A DNA stretch of 64,000 nt from Symsagittifera roscoffensis (GCF_963678635.1 NC_087068.1:48005785-48069784); one strand, 5' to 3'; positions 1 to 11,677 are shown, numbered from the stretch's first letter. Numbers and translations: made by a program. Notes: generated from the sequence alone by a model not told the origin.

Positions 1-442
1 GAGGACCCGCAATTTCCTTACTCAGAAGATGGCATGCAGATAAAACGAGAACTCGGTTATCATACCTAATCCTTTACTGATCATTTTGGTTTTCCTTGCT
101 ACTTGATTATGTATAGAAGAATCAATTTTTATCCTGCAATTGAATCCAAAAAACAACCCAAAAATTAAAAAATAAACTTGAAAAAAATCAAGGTAAATCC
201 TTTGCTTTGTCCGATCAAACTTGCCTTGCTAATCAGTAAAGATTGTTTGTTTAAAAAATGGTCGAAAAAAGCTTTCGCGTTGACCTCCATAGAAAAAAAT
301 ATCACACGTTTCCATTAAATGAGTCTATGAAAAACATCGTTTAACAATCAATTTCTTTTTTTAAATATTAACTGATCAACTGATTTTCCATACAAACGAA
401 AATAGAAGGGTTTAAGAGGTTGATTTTATGTAATTTAAAACA
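1..442. other. AT-rich unique sequence, no gene seen
   Basis: Only short AT-rich frames are present. Nothing here resembles a gene, RNA or mobile element. The 1.62-kb tandem repeat starts at its right edge. Confidence 0.5.
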
Positions 443-2065
443 GTTTTGTGTGTTTTAGATTACATAAAATGAACCTTAAACTTTTCTAATTTTTTTGTAT
501 GAAAATAATGCTTTTTACTTAATGTTTTTGAAATGGAAATTCATTGATATACGATGTTTTCATAGGCTCATGTAAAAGAGTTGTGTGAATTGTATTCTTG
601 GCTGACTGAAAACCCTTTTTTATCAGAAGTTTTATTTTGCATTTTAAATATAAATTGTTTGATAATTTAATTTCCAAAACTTTTCAAAATTGAGGGACAT
701 AAAATTTTGCTCTCATTTAAGTAGCTGTTTCAGATCTACTTTACAGGTTTTATCTATTAAGTTTTTCAGGCACAGTTTTTTCACAGAAGGATCAAAATTG
801 ACAATGAAGCTTTTTTTTCTGTGCGGTCAGAGTTTTGGTTTTTGTTTTCAGATGATCAGAAAAAACTAAATCTGCCCACGTTTTTCAACCACTGAATTTT
901 CTAAAGAAAATTCCCTTTTAGCCATATACAAAAACGAAAATTTTGACCTTTTGAAAAATGTGGGTGATTTTTGTACCGGGATGTGTTTGAGTTTTTTCTT
1001 TCGTTTCTTTTTGTTTTTACGCAAAATCAGCAAAAACAAATAATCAATAAAGTAGGTCAAATCAATTATTCTATTAAAATCCAATTTCAAAAAAAGTTCG
1101 AAAATTTTCAATTTCCAGTCTATCTTTGAACTAATGTTTTTCAGCGCCTTTTTGGCAAACAAAAACTTCCAAACGTAAAAGGAAAATCTGCAATAAAATG
1201 GAAAAAGAGTTTGAAAATTTTTTATACAATTTGTGTTTTAGTTTTACTAGTCAATTTTCTATCTAAACAAATTTCGAAGCAGCCTATCCGACTATGGTTG
1301 TCGAATATGCCTAATTTTGATTCTTTGGCTCAGATTTTTTGATCACATCTTACAGGAAAATTACACTAATTTGAAAAAGTGTACTTTTTCAAAATTGAGT
1401 TGCAAAGATGGAGTTGCAAAGTTAACTCTTTTCGTTTAAGTGAAAAACGTATGACAAAACTTTTGTCAATCTGGGTCAAAAATAACCACATGAGCATAAC
1501 GGGTATAGTTTTTTATATATGCAAAAATATCTCAGCGGACCCCGACGCACACAGTGCGTGTCCCGTAGCTTATCCTAGCCATGCCGAGATGGAGTTGGAC
1601 ACTCTTGCTACCTGGTCACTTAAAGGGAGCGTGTAGTGCATACGACATCCCACCTTACGTGACCAGCTTGGATCCTATAGGGGCACCACTCCTATTCAAT
1701 CCCACTCGTTGGTCCATGGTCATCATAGAATACCCACAGGGATAACTTAAAAGGTCACTGGCTTAGTCCGAGGTCTTTGGCTTAGACCGATGAGCATAGC
1801 TCTACTTGCACTACTTGGGCAGTAATCTCGTATCGCCAGCTTTCTTTCCCCTACTTGTGGGTTGAAATTTCGGGTCCATACTAACCGGCAACTTAAGATC
1901 CTTTAACAATCGCCGGTAACTATAGAACATAGCTACCGCTTTGAGGGAAGAGTGTCCCTAAAACTCCTTTAAACAGAATGGTTTTTACACGACTATGCAA
2001 GTATATACCTTCACCGAACACGAAGCCGTACGAAGTGTCGATAGACGTATGGGAAACCTGCCACT
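443..2065 (+). repeat. 1.62-kb tandem repeat, copy 1
   Basis: The sequence from 443 recurs almost base for base from 2066 (offset 1623). Each unit has an AT-rich first part of about 1.09 kb followed by a distinctly GC-richer block from 1531. The small frames inside (for example minus 866-1162 and plus 1379-1636) recur only because the unit is repeated. None has a recognisable domain, so I treat the unit as non-coding. Copy 1 ends abruptly inside a hairpin arm that is complete in copy 2. Confidence 0.85.
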
Positions 2066-3841
2066 GTTTTGTGTGTTTTAGATTACATAAAATGAACCTT
2101 AAACTTTTCTAATTTTTTTGTATGAAAATAATGCTTTTTACTTAATGTTTTTGAAATGGAAATTCATTGATATACGATGTTTTCATAGGCTCATGTAAAA
2201 GAGTTGTGTGAATTGTATTCTTGGCTGACTGAAAACCCTTTTTTATCAGAAGTTTTATTTTGCATTTTAAATATAAATTGTTTGATAATTTAATTTCCAA
2301 AACTTTTCAAAATTGAGGGACATAAAATTTTGCTCTCATTTAAGTAGCTGTTTCAGATCTACTTTACAGGTTTTATCTATTAAGTTTTTCAGGCACAGTT
2401 TTTTCACAGAAGGATCAAAATTGACAATGAAGCTTTTTTTTCTGTGCGGTCAGAGTTTTGGTTTTTGTTTTCAGATGATCAGAAAAAACTAAATCTGCCC
2501 ACGTTTTTCAACCACTGAATTTTCTAAAGAAAATTCCCTTTTAGCCATATACAAAAACGAAAATTTTGACCTTTTGAAAAATGTGGGTGATTTTTGTACC
2601 GGGATGTGTTTGAGTTTTTTCTTTCGTTTCTTTTTGTTTTTACGCAAAATCAGCAAAAACAAATAATCAATAAAGTAGGTCAAATCAATTATTCTATTAA
2701 AATCCAATGTCAAAAAAAAATTCGAAAATTTTAAATTTCCAGTCTATCTTTGAACTAATGTTTTTCAGCGCCTTTTTGGCAAACAAAAACTTCCAAACGT
2801 AAAAAGGAAAATCTGCAATAAAATGGAAAAAGAGTTTGAAAATTTTTTATACAATTTCTGTTTTAGTTTTACTAGTCAATTTTCTATCTAAACAAATTTC
2901 GAAGCAGCCTATCCGACTATGGTTGTCGAATATGCCTAATTTTGATTCTTTGGCTCAGATTTTTTGATCACATCTTACAGGAAAATTACACTAATTTGAA
3001 AAAGTGTACTTTTTCAAAATTGAGTTGCAAAGATGGAGTTGCAAAGTTAACTCTTTTCGTTTAAGTGAAAAACGTATGACAAAACTTTTGTCAATCTGGG
3101 TCAAAAATAACCACATGAGCATAACGGGTATAGTTTTTTATATATGCAAAAGTATCTCAGCGGACCCCGACGCACACAGTGCGTGTCCCGTAGCTTATCC
3201 TAGCCATGCCGAGATGGAGTTGGACACTCTTGCTACCTGGTCACTTAAAGGGAGCGTGTAGTGCATACGACATCCCACCTTACGTGACCAGCTTGGATCC
3301 TATAGGGGCACCACTCCTATTCAATCCCACTCGTTGGCCCATGGTCATCATAGAATACCCACAGGGATAACTTAAAAGGTCTCTGGCTTAGTCCGAGGTC
3401 TTTGGCTTAGACCGATGAGCATAGCTCATGCACTACTTGGGCAGTAATCTCGTATCGCCAGCTTTCTTTCCCCTACTTGTGGGTTGAAATTTCGGGTCCA
3501 TACTAACCGGCAACTTAAGATCCTTTAACAATCGCCGGTAACTATAGAACATAGCTACCGCTTTGAGGGAAGAGTGTCCCTAAAACTCCTTTAAACAGAA
3601 TGGTTTTTACACGACTATGCAAGTATAGACCTTCACCGAACACGAAGCCGTACGAAGTGTCGATAGACGTATGGGAAACCTGCCACTGGTTAGACCAGTG
3701 GTAGGAGGGGCATGCGCAATACAAAGATGTCGGGTATCCCCCAAGGCTCACGTTTGCCGAAGCAACGCTCCCCAAGGTTCGCACCTACGTCTCTAAGCAC
3801 TGGGCAAGGCGGCGGGTGACGTTTGCAGAAAAGGCCTCAGA
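2066..3841 (+). repeat. 1.62-kb tandem repeat, copy 2 with longer GC-rich block
   Basis: This is a direct repeat of 443-2065 with few substitutions and small indels. Its GC-rich block continues about 150 bases past the point where copy 1 stops. It then joins a third, partial copy that re-enters the unit at the equivalent of base 851. The near identity points to a recent duplication. Confidence 0.85.
3156..3841. repeat. GC-rich insert inside the tandem repeat
   Basis: A block of roughly even base composition stands out from its AT-rich surroundings. It occurs here and, shortened, at 1531-2065, but is absent from the third repeat copy (the equivalent site is near 4480). It includes a perfect hairpin at 3683-3701 (8-bp arms, 3-base loop). 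I could not assign it to rRNA, tRNA or a known transposon family. It could be a fragment of a mobile element or a satellite. The longest minus frame (3542-3784) has no recognised domain. Confidence 0.55.
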
Positions 3842-4490
3842 GATGATCAGAAAAAACTAAATCTGCCCACGTTTTTCAACCACTGAATTTTCTAAAAAGA
3901 TTCCCTATTAGCCATATACAAAAACGAAAATTTTGACCTTTTGAAAAATGTGGGTGATCTTTGAACCGGGATGTGTTTGAGTTTTTTTTTCGTTTCTTTT
4001 TGTGTTTACGCAAAATCAGCTAAAACAAATAATCAATAAAATAGGTCAAATCAATTATTCTATTAAAGCCAATGTCAAAAAAAAATTCTTCAGTCTATCT
4101 TCGAACTAATGTTTTTCAGCGCCTTTTTGGTAAGCAAAAACTTCCCAACGTAAAAAGGAAAATCTGCAGTAAAATGGAAAAAGAATTTGAAAATTATTTA
4201 TACAATTTCTGATTCAATTTTTCTAGTCAATTTTCTATATAAACTAATTTCGAAGCAGCCTATTCGACTATGATTACCGAATATGCCTAATTTTGAATCT
4301 TTGGCTTAGATCTTTTGATCACATCTTACAGGAAAATTACACTTATTTGAAAAAGTGTACTTTTTCAAGATTGAGTTGCAAAGATGGAGTTGCAAAGTTA
4401 ACTCTTTTCGTTTAAGCGAAAAACATATGACAAAACTTTTGTCAATCTGGGTCAAAAATAACCAAATGAGCATAACAAGTATAGTTTCTT
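3842..4490 (+). repeat. 1.62-kb tandem repeat, partial diverged copy 3
   Basis: It aligns with 851-1510 and 2474-3135 but with more substitutions than those two show to each other. It lacks the GC-rich insert. It is therefore probably an older copy with the pre-insertion arrangement. Confidence 0.75.
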
Positions 4491-4649
4491 TAAAATTTAT
4501 ATCTAATTTGACACTATTTTTGGCGGTAATGTACAAAATGATACCGAATCATTGATAAATGAATTCGGAATCAGTAAATCATCAGATGTATTTCTTATTT
4601 CAAACATTGAGCAAAACTACGTACCTTCCAATGTCCGAAGCTGGATTAT

Positions 4650-5028
4650 TGATTTATATCCTTTTGGTTATAAATCATAGAGTAAATTCAAATAAGGTAC
4701 ACCGTCTGCTCGTCACCCTATCTTATTTTTGGCCGGATAGATTTGTGCAAATTCTTAGTCTAATACCAATCTTAACCTTACTCTTATATCCCCTAGTCTC
4801 AAAAGATCTAAAGTTCACCGGTTTATGCGAGTTAGTTCCAGAATGAGAACAACTGTAATCTAAGTTTAATTCAAATTGTTCTGGTGTTGAAACTACAAGA
4901 AGTTTTAACACTTACAAATAAGTGTGTTGTTAGTTTGATGGAGTATGATTGGTTAGTATTTAATATTTTATAGAGATAAAATATCATAATAAGAACCAAT
5001 GATAAATACTAGTTTAGATCTGGTTCCA
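4650..5028 (-). repeat. LTR copy 1 (3' LTR of the Gypsy-like remnant)
   Basis: This 379-bp repeat begins TGGAACCAG and ends ATCA on the minus strand. It is the same length as the copy at 9795-10173 and is closely similar to it. The end at 4650-4677 forms a 9-bp-stem hairpin. Compared with the other complete copy, one base pair of the stem is changed on both arms, keeping the pairing. Confidence 0.7.
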
Positions 5029-6779
5029 CCCAACCGGGGTTTAGAGAATTTTAGTTTTTCAATGTTGTATTGTGGTGTAGGATGAAAGATGGTGTTTTTC
5101 TTTAGAGGTTGCGAGCATATTCTTTTTTTCTGGTTTGAATTTCTTTTGCTGCGATACCAAGTCGTACTTTAAATCCGTTGAGTGTAGTGACTGTAGGCAG
5201 CATATCGGGTGTATTTTGCCATTCCGTAGTTGGAGTGTGATTGGGTTGTCAAACTCCTTGCTGCTCGTCTTTGGGCTGTATGTAAATGTAATCTATATAC
5301 TGCATTGTATTATTTATATATACAAATCTTTGTTATTTTTGTTTTTAGTTATGATCTTGTATTAATTTTTATCACAAAAGCGTTCTTGTTTAGTTCGGTT
5401 ATTTTTAGGAGAATAATTTATCCAGTTCTAAGCTTGTTTTAATCCGGTTTGGGTACCGTGCGTTTTCTTTGCTTAGTCATGCTGTTAGGTTGTGGTTTGT
5501 GGTGTTTAGTAGGCTTGCGTTGGTTAGTTTGGATTATTACATAATTCCTTTCCAACCGGGTTGAATGAAAGTTTGAAAAGTGTTAAAGCTAGTTAGAGTT
5601 GTTATCAGTGAAAGTTAAAAGTTAAATTCATTATTTTAAGCAATTCTTCGTGGGCGAGCTGTGCGATTGTGGATAGGATTGTGGGCGAGTGAATATTTAA
5701 AACTACATAGAAGCGTCTTTGAAAATGTTAGTACTGCTTTATTTTTATAGGCAACATTTATTAATTTACTACTTTGAAGTTATTAATTTCACAGCTTTAT
5801 TTGGTGAGTTGAAATTATCAATTTATTTTCATTTTAAGAATATTTACTGTATATGGGAAAGAGTTCATGTATCAGTTTATAGCTGTTTTGGGGGTAAATT
5901 ATACTGCTTCATTTTTTGTAATTGGGTAATCTAAATTTATGATTCTAGAAGGAGTTTTCTGTTTTTTGTTTCGTTTTTGTTTTTTTTGTAGATGATTGAT
6001 GATCGTGCCTGTGAAGACTAAAGAAAAAGAAAAAACATTTATTAAGAATGGTTTGTTTCGTTTCAAATTTATTAGATTAATTTATTTAATTCGTACTTAC
6101 CTTATTCGTCAGGAAAGAATCCACGGGGAAAAACTTCGTGGATTATTTCTGATGATGTTATTAGTTTAGCTAGTCAGCGAATGATGTAGTTAGTTTGGAG
6201 AAATAGCCAAAGCAATTCGAGTGTGGTCGGGTGATTTGTTGGTTTTTTGACAAGTAGGTTGGGCTTACGCAATTTTTGGCGAGGGGAAGTTTGGAGGGAT
6301 ATTAAGGGACTTTTAGTTTTATTCTTTTTATTGCATGATCGGGGGTATTTGAGATTTATTTGTACTTTAGGCTAAATGATCATATCGTTTTTGTTCTTTA
6401 GGCTAATTTAAAATTTTTGCTTGAGGGTTTTTCGAGGTCTAAGCTGGGACAATATTGTTGAATTTTATTCTAGTTGATAGGGGAGGGTCGTAATTTTGAG
6501 GTTTTGTTTATTTCAGTTGTCAAACTTGAGCGGGTTGCTTATTTTTGACCTGGAGTTCTTAAAGTTATAGTTAGAGATAAGCTTGAAGGTGATTGTTTGT
6601 CGGCTAAAGAATCCGTTTTAAAAAAGGTGATGATTCGGAAAGGTTCTTATTGGCTGAAATTGAACTAGTTTGTTCAAGTGCTTTCCAGCATGATTTTTGA
6701 GAAAATGTTCGGTCCATGAAAATATCTTCAAGAGGTGAAGATGTTAATTAATTCAAATTGGTATTGAAATTCAACTTTC
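5029..6779. other. Internal 3' part of the retroelement remnant, no readable gene
   Basis: No frame longer than about 75 codons and no recognisable env-like or pol-like motif is visible. A hairpin (8-bp arms, 11-base loop) lies at 6118-6144. Plus-strand T/G bias is strong, so the minus strand is A/C-rich as in many retroelement sense strands. Confidence 0.4.
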
Positions 6780-7392
6780 TTTATATTTTAGCTTGCGGGA
6801 TGAATGTTTTGTAATCTTTTCGTGGCTGATTACGAAGTCGCGATGATTGTCTTTGTGGAGAGTTTTCTTTTTGATCTTGTGGTATATATTTTTTTTTTTT
6901 AATTTTTGATTTTTCTTTCTGTTTGAGTGATTTTTTTGTTGTCTAAATTTTTTGATATTTGTTTGGGAAGTTCTTTGTCCTTTTATTGTATTGTTTTTGG
7001 ATGGGGTACATATCAGTCCTTTGATTTTGATGTTGTTCTGAGCTATTTTGAATAATTTTAAGACCTGTAAAAGAGTATAATTGAGTAACTTCTCGAAGGG
7101 CGTACTCTTTCGGGTAATAACTAAAGATTGTTTCGATGTTGAACGATTTCTTCTTTGTTTAAGTCTGTAAGTTTGTATGTTACATCAGTGGGTTTATCAA
7201 TTATTTGATAGGATCTTTTTCGGAGTGGTTGTAATTTTTTAGAAATTCCTTTTTGTGTTGTGAAATTTGGAATTAAAACATATGTTCCGATTTTTAATTT
7301 TGTGGCTGGGATAAATTGGGAATTTAGTTGGGAATTAAAATTTTGTCTTTGTAATAATTTTTTTGTTACTTTTTGATAAATTTCAGTATGTT
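6780..7392 (-). pseudogene. Gypsy-type integrase C-terminal fragment
   Basis: Minus-strand translation around 7300-7090 gives a GTYVLIPNF stretch, then KKLQPLRK, then DVTYKL and QHRNN. This is the C-terminal SH3-like domain and the HRN-L-PYYPKE tail found in many Ty3/Gypsy and related integrases. A frameshift or stop separates the HRNN part from the YYPKE part. A second conserved tail, SSRLRNQPRKDYKTF, follows near 6850-6790. The catalytic DDE core is absent, so the fragment is non-functional. Confidence 0.7.
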
Positions 7393-7424
7393 TTTATCTC
7401 TGTTTAAAATCTATTTGGTGTGTG

Positions 7425-7769
7425 TATAACTCATAGAGTAATTTCAGATAAGGTACACCGTCTGCTCGTTTGGCCGGATAGATTCGTGCAACTTCTTAGT
7501 CTAATACCAATATTAATCTTACTCTTATATCTACTAGTCTCAATAGATCTAGTGTACAACGGTTTATGCGAGTTAGTTCCAGAATGAGAACAACTGTGTT
7601 CTATGTTTAATTCAAACTGCTCTGGTGTTGAAACTACAAGTAGTTTCAACACTTACAAATAAGTGGGTTGTTAGTTTGATGGAGTATGATTGGTAAGTAT
7701 TTATTATTTTATAGAGATAAAATATCATCAAAATAACCAATGATAAATACTAGTTTAGATCTGGTTCCA
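7425..7769 (-). repeat. LTR copy 2, truncated
   Basis: It matches the 379-bp LTR but lacks one hairpin arm at its 3' end, where it abuts the integrase fragment. A short internal deletion after CTGCTCG is also present. The sequence to its right (7770 onward) is shared with LTR copy 3. Confidence 0.7.
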
Positions 7770-8654
7770 TAATGTTGTTCTAAAATCACCCCACGTTCCG
7801 TTTTTACGTCATCAATGCAGGTTGTTGCTTCGTTTGCAGAAGATACTTAAAATAGCAGAGATTGTAGAAAATGTAACACTGAAAAAGAAAACTTTTCATG
7901 TAAAAAAATTTACTGCAAAAGCGTACTGATAATGAGGATCAAAAAGTTCTACAGTAAATACATAATGCACTAATATGGTTGGAACCGATGTTCACTATAA
8001 ATCTGGGTGATCAACTGAGTTGTAATCCTATTGTTTGTCTGAGTGATGTGATTACGAGGTCGTATTTTTCGTCGTTGATTAAACAATTGTGTATTATGAT
8101 TCTTTGTTTGTTTCCTAAATTGTCTCTTGACATAAGGTTTAGGATGATGGATGCAAAATTTGGGTAAGTGACTTCTAATGTCTTATACTGTTAGTTCTTA
8201 AAATTTTTTGTGGTTAGCTTAACTTGGGTCGTATTGTTGGGTTGGGGAGAAAACGTATATCGATTCCCAAGAATGATTTGTACTTTCTCGTGACTAATTC
8301 TAAGCTAAGATTGACCTACCTAATCCTACTTAGGGGTTGTGATTTGTGATCAAGTGTTGGAGAATAGTAAACCGATCCACAAGGTTCAGGTATAATTAGA
8401 ACGCGAGTAGTTCGTTAGATACTATTTTATGACTCACTAAGTTTAAGTGTTTTAGCCTGGGTCATCTATGAGGAGGGGGATCAAAAGAAGGATGAGTAAC
8501 CGAAGTTCTTCACTGTTTATCTTAATTAGAATGGTTAAATTGTTGAAAAAATTCTGTTAATTCTGGGTCTTTGTTAAGGGTTGGGTAGTGAATTGACGTT
8601 TGAGGTCGTTAGACACTGATTAAATTACAAGGGGAGAACAAAAATGTTCTATTT
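7770..8654. repeat. Segmental duplication, copy 1
   Basis: This stretch is repeated at 10174-11070 with high similarity, together with the adjoining LTR and the following 76-bp array. The shared short frame (7979-8167 and 10302-10583) has no known domain and is probably chance. Confidence 0.7.
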
Positions 8655-9183
8655 GATCCAAGGGAAGCTTGATGATCAGAATATTTGAACAAAGTTAATT
8701 TATTTTGAGTTAAGTGAAATTAATTTAAAGATCCAAGGGAAGCCTTGATGATCAGAGTATTTAGATAAAGTCAATTTATTTTAATTTAAGTGAAACTAAT
8801 TTAAAGATCCAAGGGAAGCCTTGATGATCAGAATATTTAGATAAAGTTAATTTATTTTAATTTAAATGAAATTAATTTAAAGATCCAAGGGAAGCCTTGA
8901 TGATCAGAATATTTGGACAAAGTTAATTTATTTTGAGTTAAGTGAAATTAATTTAAAGATCCAAGGGAAGCCTTGATGATCAGAATATTTAGTAAGTCAA
9001 TTTATTTTAATTTAATTGAAACTAATTTAAAGATCCAAGGGAAGCCTTGATGATCAGAATATTTAGATAAAGTTAATTTATTTTAATTTAAATGAAATTA
9101 ATTTAAAGATCCAAGGAAAGCTTTGATGATCTGTTATTTTAAATGAAATTAAGTTAAGTGAAAACAAGGATAAGCCTTGATAA
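8655..9183. repeat. 76-bp tandem array, about 7 units
   Basis: Units start at GATCCAAGG at 8655, 8730, 8806, 8882, 8958, 9032 and 9108 (spacing 74-76). The core is GATCCAAGGGAAGCCTTGAT followed by a GATCAGAATATTT and an AT-rich arm. The last unit decays after 9120. Confidence 0.85.
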
Positions 9184-9249
9184 CTTTAGGTATAATTTTA
9201 ATTGAAGAAAAGGTTAAGTGTTTAGTTTTGATGATGTTAATGTTTTGAG

Positions 9250-9794
9250 ATTTGCTGTTATGTTTTAGGTGATGAAGCTGGGATGAAAAAATAGTGTATG
9301 TATACTAACAAATATGCTTTATACTAACTAATTGTTGTTTTTTATATGCAATAAAGATTTTTTCCAAGATGTTTTTAATAATCGAGAATTTTAAGGAGAA
9401 TGACTAGAAATACTTTTATCAATCGTTATTGTATAATTATTAGGTTTAGCGCCATGAAAAGTTATTGAAGATGTTTTTTCAAAATATCATGTCAGTAAAT
9501 GATAATTTAATTTTACTGCTGGAAGTATTCCAAAAATAAAAATTTGATCTCGTTTTTGTCGTACAATCATGAAATCGATTGGTAGATTTCTTCCTAGTCG
9601 TACGCCGTCTCTTGTCCGAGGTCTTCTTCCAATACCGGGTAGTTCTCGTATTGTTCGGAAAATTGGCTCTGATCTATTGAGTCGTGGAGACATTTCTACT
9701 AATTTTTTTTAAATGTTGTATTTGTCTAATTCTAATTATGTTTTCTAAATCTAGGTTAGTTAAGGTCTGTTCAAGATTATTTGGTCGCACCAGA
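9250..9794 (-). mobile_element. Leader and possible gag start of a second retroelement copy
   Basis: Directly inside the CA end of LTR copy 3, the minus strand reads TC then TGGTGCGACC (9792-9783). This has the position and form of a tRNA primer-binding site. A 68-codon minus frame (9693-9487, Arg-rich, starting MSPRLNRSEP) follows after about 90 bases and may be the start of gag, but I recognise no domain. The element breaks off before reaching pol. Confidence 0.4.
9783..9792 (-). promoter_or_regulatory. Candidate primer-binding site
   Basis: TGGTGCGACC on the minus strand starts two bases after the LTR's terminal CA, where an LTR element's primer-binding site lies. The matching tRNA was not identified. 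Confidence 0.4.
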
Positions 9795-10173
9795 TGAGTT
9801 ATATCCTTTTGGTTATAACTCATAGAGTAATTTCAGATAAGGTACACCGTCTGCTCGTCACGCTATCTTATTTTCGGCCGGATGGATTCGTGCAACTTCT
9901 TAGTCTAATACCAATCTTAGTCTTACTTTTATATCTCCTAGTCTCAATAGATCTAGTGTACACCGGTTTATGCGAGTTAGTTCCAGAATGAGAACAACTG
10001 TGTTCTAAGTTTAATTCAAATTGCTCTGGTGTTGAAACTACAAATAGTTTCAACACTTACAAATAAGTGGGTTGTTAGTTTGATGGAGTATGATTGGTTA
10101 GTATTTATTATTTTATAGAGATAAAACATCATAATAATAACCCGTGATAAAAACTAGTTTAGATCTGGTTCCA
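9795..10173 (-). repeat. LTR copy 3 (5' LTR), complete
   Basis: It is 379 bp long, with TG and CA ends on the minus strand, equal in length to copy 1. The terminal hairpin at 9794-9823 has 10-bp arms. A primer-binding-site-like decamer adjoins it on the left, which identifies it as a 5' LTR. Confidence 0.7.
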
Positions 10174-11070
10174 TAATGTTGTTCTAAAATCACCCCACGT
10201 TCCGTTTTTACGCCATCAATGCAGGTTAGTGCTTCGCTTGCAGAAGATACTTAAAATAGCGGAGATTATAGAAAATGTAAAACTGAAAAAAAAAACTTTT
10301 CATGAAAAAAAATTTACTGCAAAAGCGTACTGATAATGAGGATCAAAAAGTATCGAGAACAGTTCTACAGAAAATACAAACTGCACTAATATGGTTGGAA
10401 CCGATGTTCACTATGAATCTGGGCGATCAACTGAGTTGTAATCCTATTGTTTGTCTGTGTGATGTGATTACGAGGTCGTATTTTTCGTCGTTGATTAAAC
10501 AATTGTGTATTATGATTGTTTGTTTGTTTCCTAAATTGTCTCTTGACATAAGGTTTAGGATGACGGATGCAAAATTTGTGTAAGTGACTTCTAATGTCTT
10601 AAACTGTTAGTTCTTACAATTTTTTGTGGTTAGCTTAACTTGGGTCGTATTGTTGGGTTGGTGAGAAAACGTATATCAATTCCGAGGAATGATTTGTACT
10701 TTCTCGTGACTAATTCTAAGCTAAGATTGACTTACCTAATCTTACTTAGGGGTTGTGATTTGTGATCAAGGGTTGGAGAATAGTAAACCGATCCACAAGG
10801 TTTAGGTATAATTAGAACGCGAGTAGTTGGTTAGATACTTTTTTATGACTCACTAAGTTTAAGTGTTTTAGCCGGGGTCATCTATGAGGAGGGGGATCAA
10901 AAGAAGGATGAGTAACCGAAGTTCTTCATTGTTTATCTTAATTAGAATGGTTAAATTGTTGAAAAAATTCCTAAATTCTGGATCTTTGTTAAGGGTTGGG
11001 TAGTGAATTGACGTTTGAGGTCGTTAGACACTGATTAAATTGGGAAGGGGAGAACAAAAATGTTATATTT
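10174..11070. repeat. Segmental duplication, copy 2
   Basis: Second copy of 7770-8654, offset about 2.40 kb, with scattered substitutions and small indels. No gene is seen. Confidence 0.7.
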
Positions 11071-11264
11071 GATCCAAGGATAAGCCTTGATGATCAGAAA
11101 TTTAGATTTAGTTTAATTTAATTTAAAGATCCAAGGGAAGCCTTGATGATCAGAATATTTGGACAAAGTTAATTTATTTTGAGTTAAGTGAAATTAATTT
11201 AAAGATCCAAGGGAAGCCTTGATGATCAGAATATTTAGATAAAGTCAATTTATTTTAATTCATT
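11071..11264. repeat. 76-bp tandem array, 3 units
   Basis: Units start at 11071, 11128 and 11204 and match the array at 8655-9183. The first unit is shortened. Confidence 0.8.
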
Positions 11265-11323
11265 GTAAACACAAAAAGTCAATTGTAAACACAAAATCGT
11301 TGAAGAAAACCATGGTAATCATT

Positions 11324-11331
11324 CAGGACCT
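11324..11331. repeat. 8-bp target-site duplication, left
   Basis: CAGGACCT here is repeated exactly at 11678-11685, on the other side of the hAT-type element. Confidence 0.75.
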
Positions 11332-11677
11332 CAGAGGAAGATTCAGGGGGAAGGGCGGGAGTTGGCGGACGCCCTTTCTACTGAGGTATTCGGCCCCCTG
11401 CCGACCCAAAGGGTCCCCCTTTGTACTTTTTAAGAAAGCCGTTTTTGGCCGACCGACCCTGAAAGTTTTCTAAAGGCGCCTTGGGCGCCAATATATACTA
11501 ATTTTAAGGAAAAATTTGCTTGCGGCGCAGAAAGTTTGGCCAAAACAGCGTCTTTTTACTGCTTTAGGAAAGCTCGGAAATAAGTTTGTGCGACCTAAAA
11601 AAAATGGTTGTCAAAGTTTTTGAAATTTTTTTGAAAATATGCCCCGCCCCCTCGAGAAAATCCTAGATCCGCCCCTG
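11332..11677. mobile_element. hAT-type MITE, 346 bp
   Basis: The element starts CAGAGGAAGAT and ends ATCCGCCCCTG. The right end reverse-complements to CAGGGGCGGAT, so the ends are imperfect inverted repeats of the CAGNG class typical of hAT transposons. A perfect 8-bp duplication (CAGGACCT), the hAT target-site length, flanks it. It is GC-richer than its surroundings and has no transposase frame, so it is non-autonomous. Confidence 0.75.

Larger units (their letters stand above)
4650..7769 (-). mobile_element. Degraded Ty3/Gypsy-like LTR retrotransposon
   Basis: Read on the minus strand, this interval has a truncated 5' LTR (7769 to 7425), a fragment of the integrase C-terminus (7392 to 6780), about 1.75 kb of 3' sequence with no frame I can read, and a full 379-bp 3' LTR (5028 to 4650) starting TG and ending CA. 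A GGTTGGG purine-rich stretch directly precedes the 3' LTR and could be a polypurine tract. Gag, protease, reverse transcriptase and RNase H are missing, so it is a dead, internally deleted copy. The order of pieces is inferred; recombination between neighbouring copies is also possible. Confidence 0.6.

Noticed and set aside
866-1162. Minus frame repeated at 2489-2713, and plus frame 1379-1636 repeated at 3004-3261
   Set aside because: Their conservation is explained by the recent tandem duplication. They have no domain and AT-driven composition.
4723-4911. Minus 62-73-codon frame recurring in all three LTR copies
   Set aside because: It lies inside an LTR and recurs because the LTR does. 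No protein family was recognised.
8655-9183. 76-bp repeats considered as a CRISPR array
   Set aside because: Units are contiguous with no unique spacers, and the DNA is eukaryotic.
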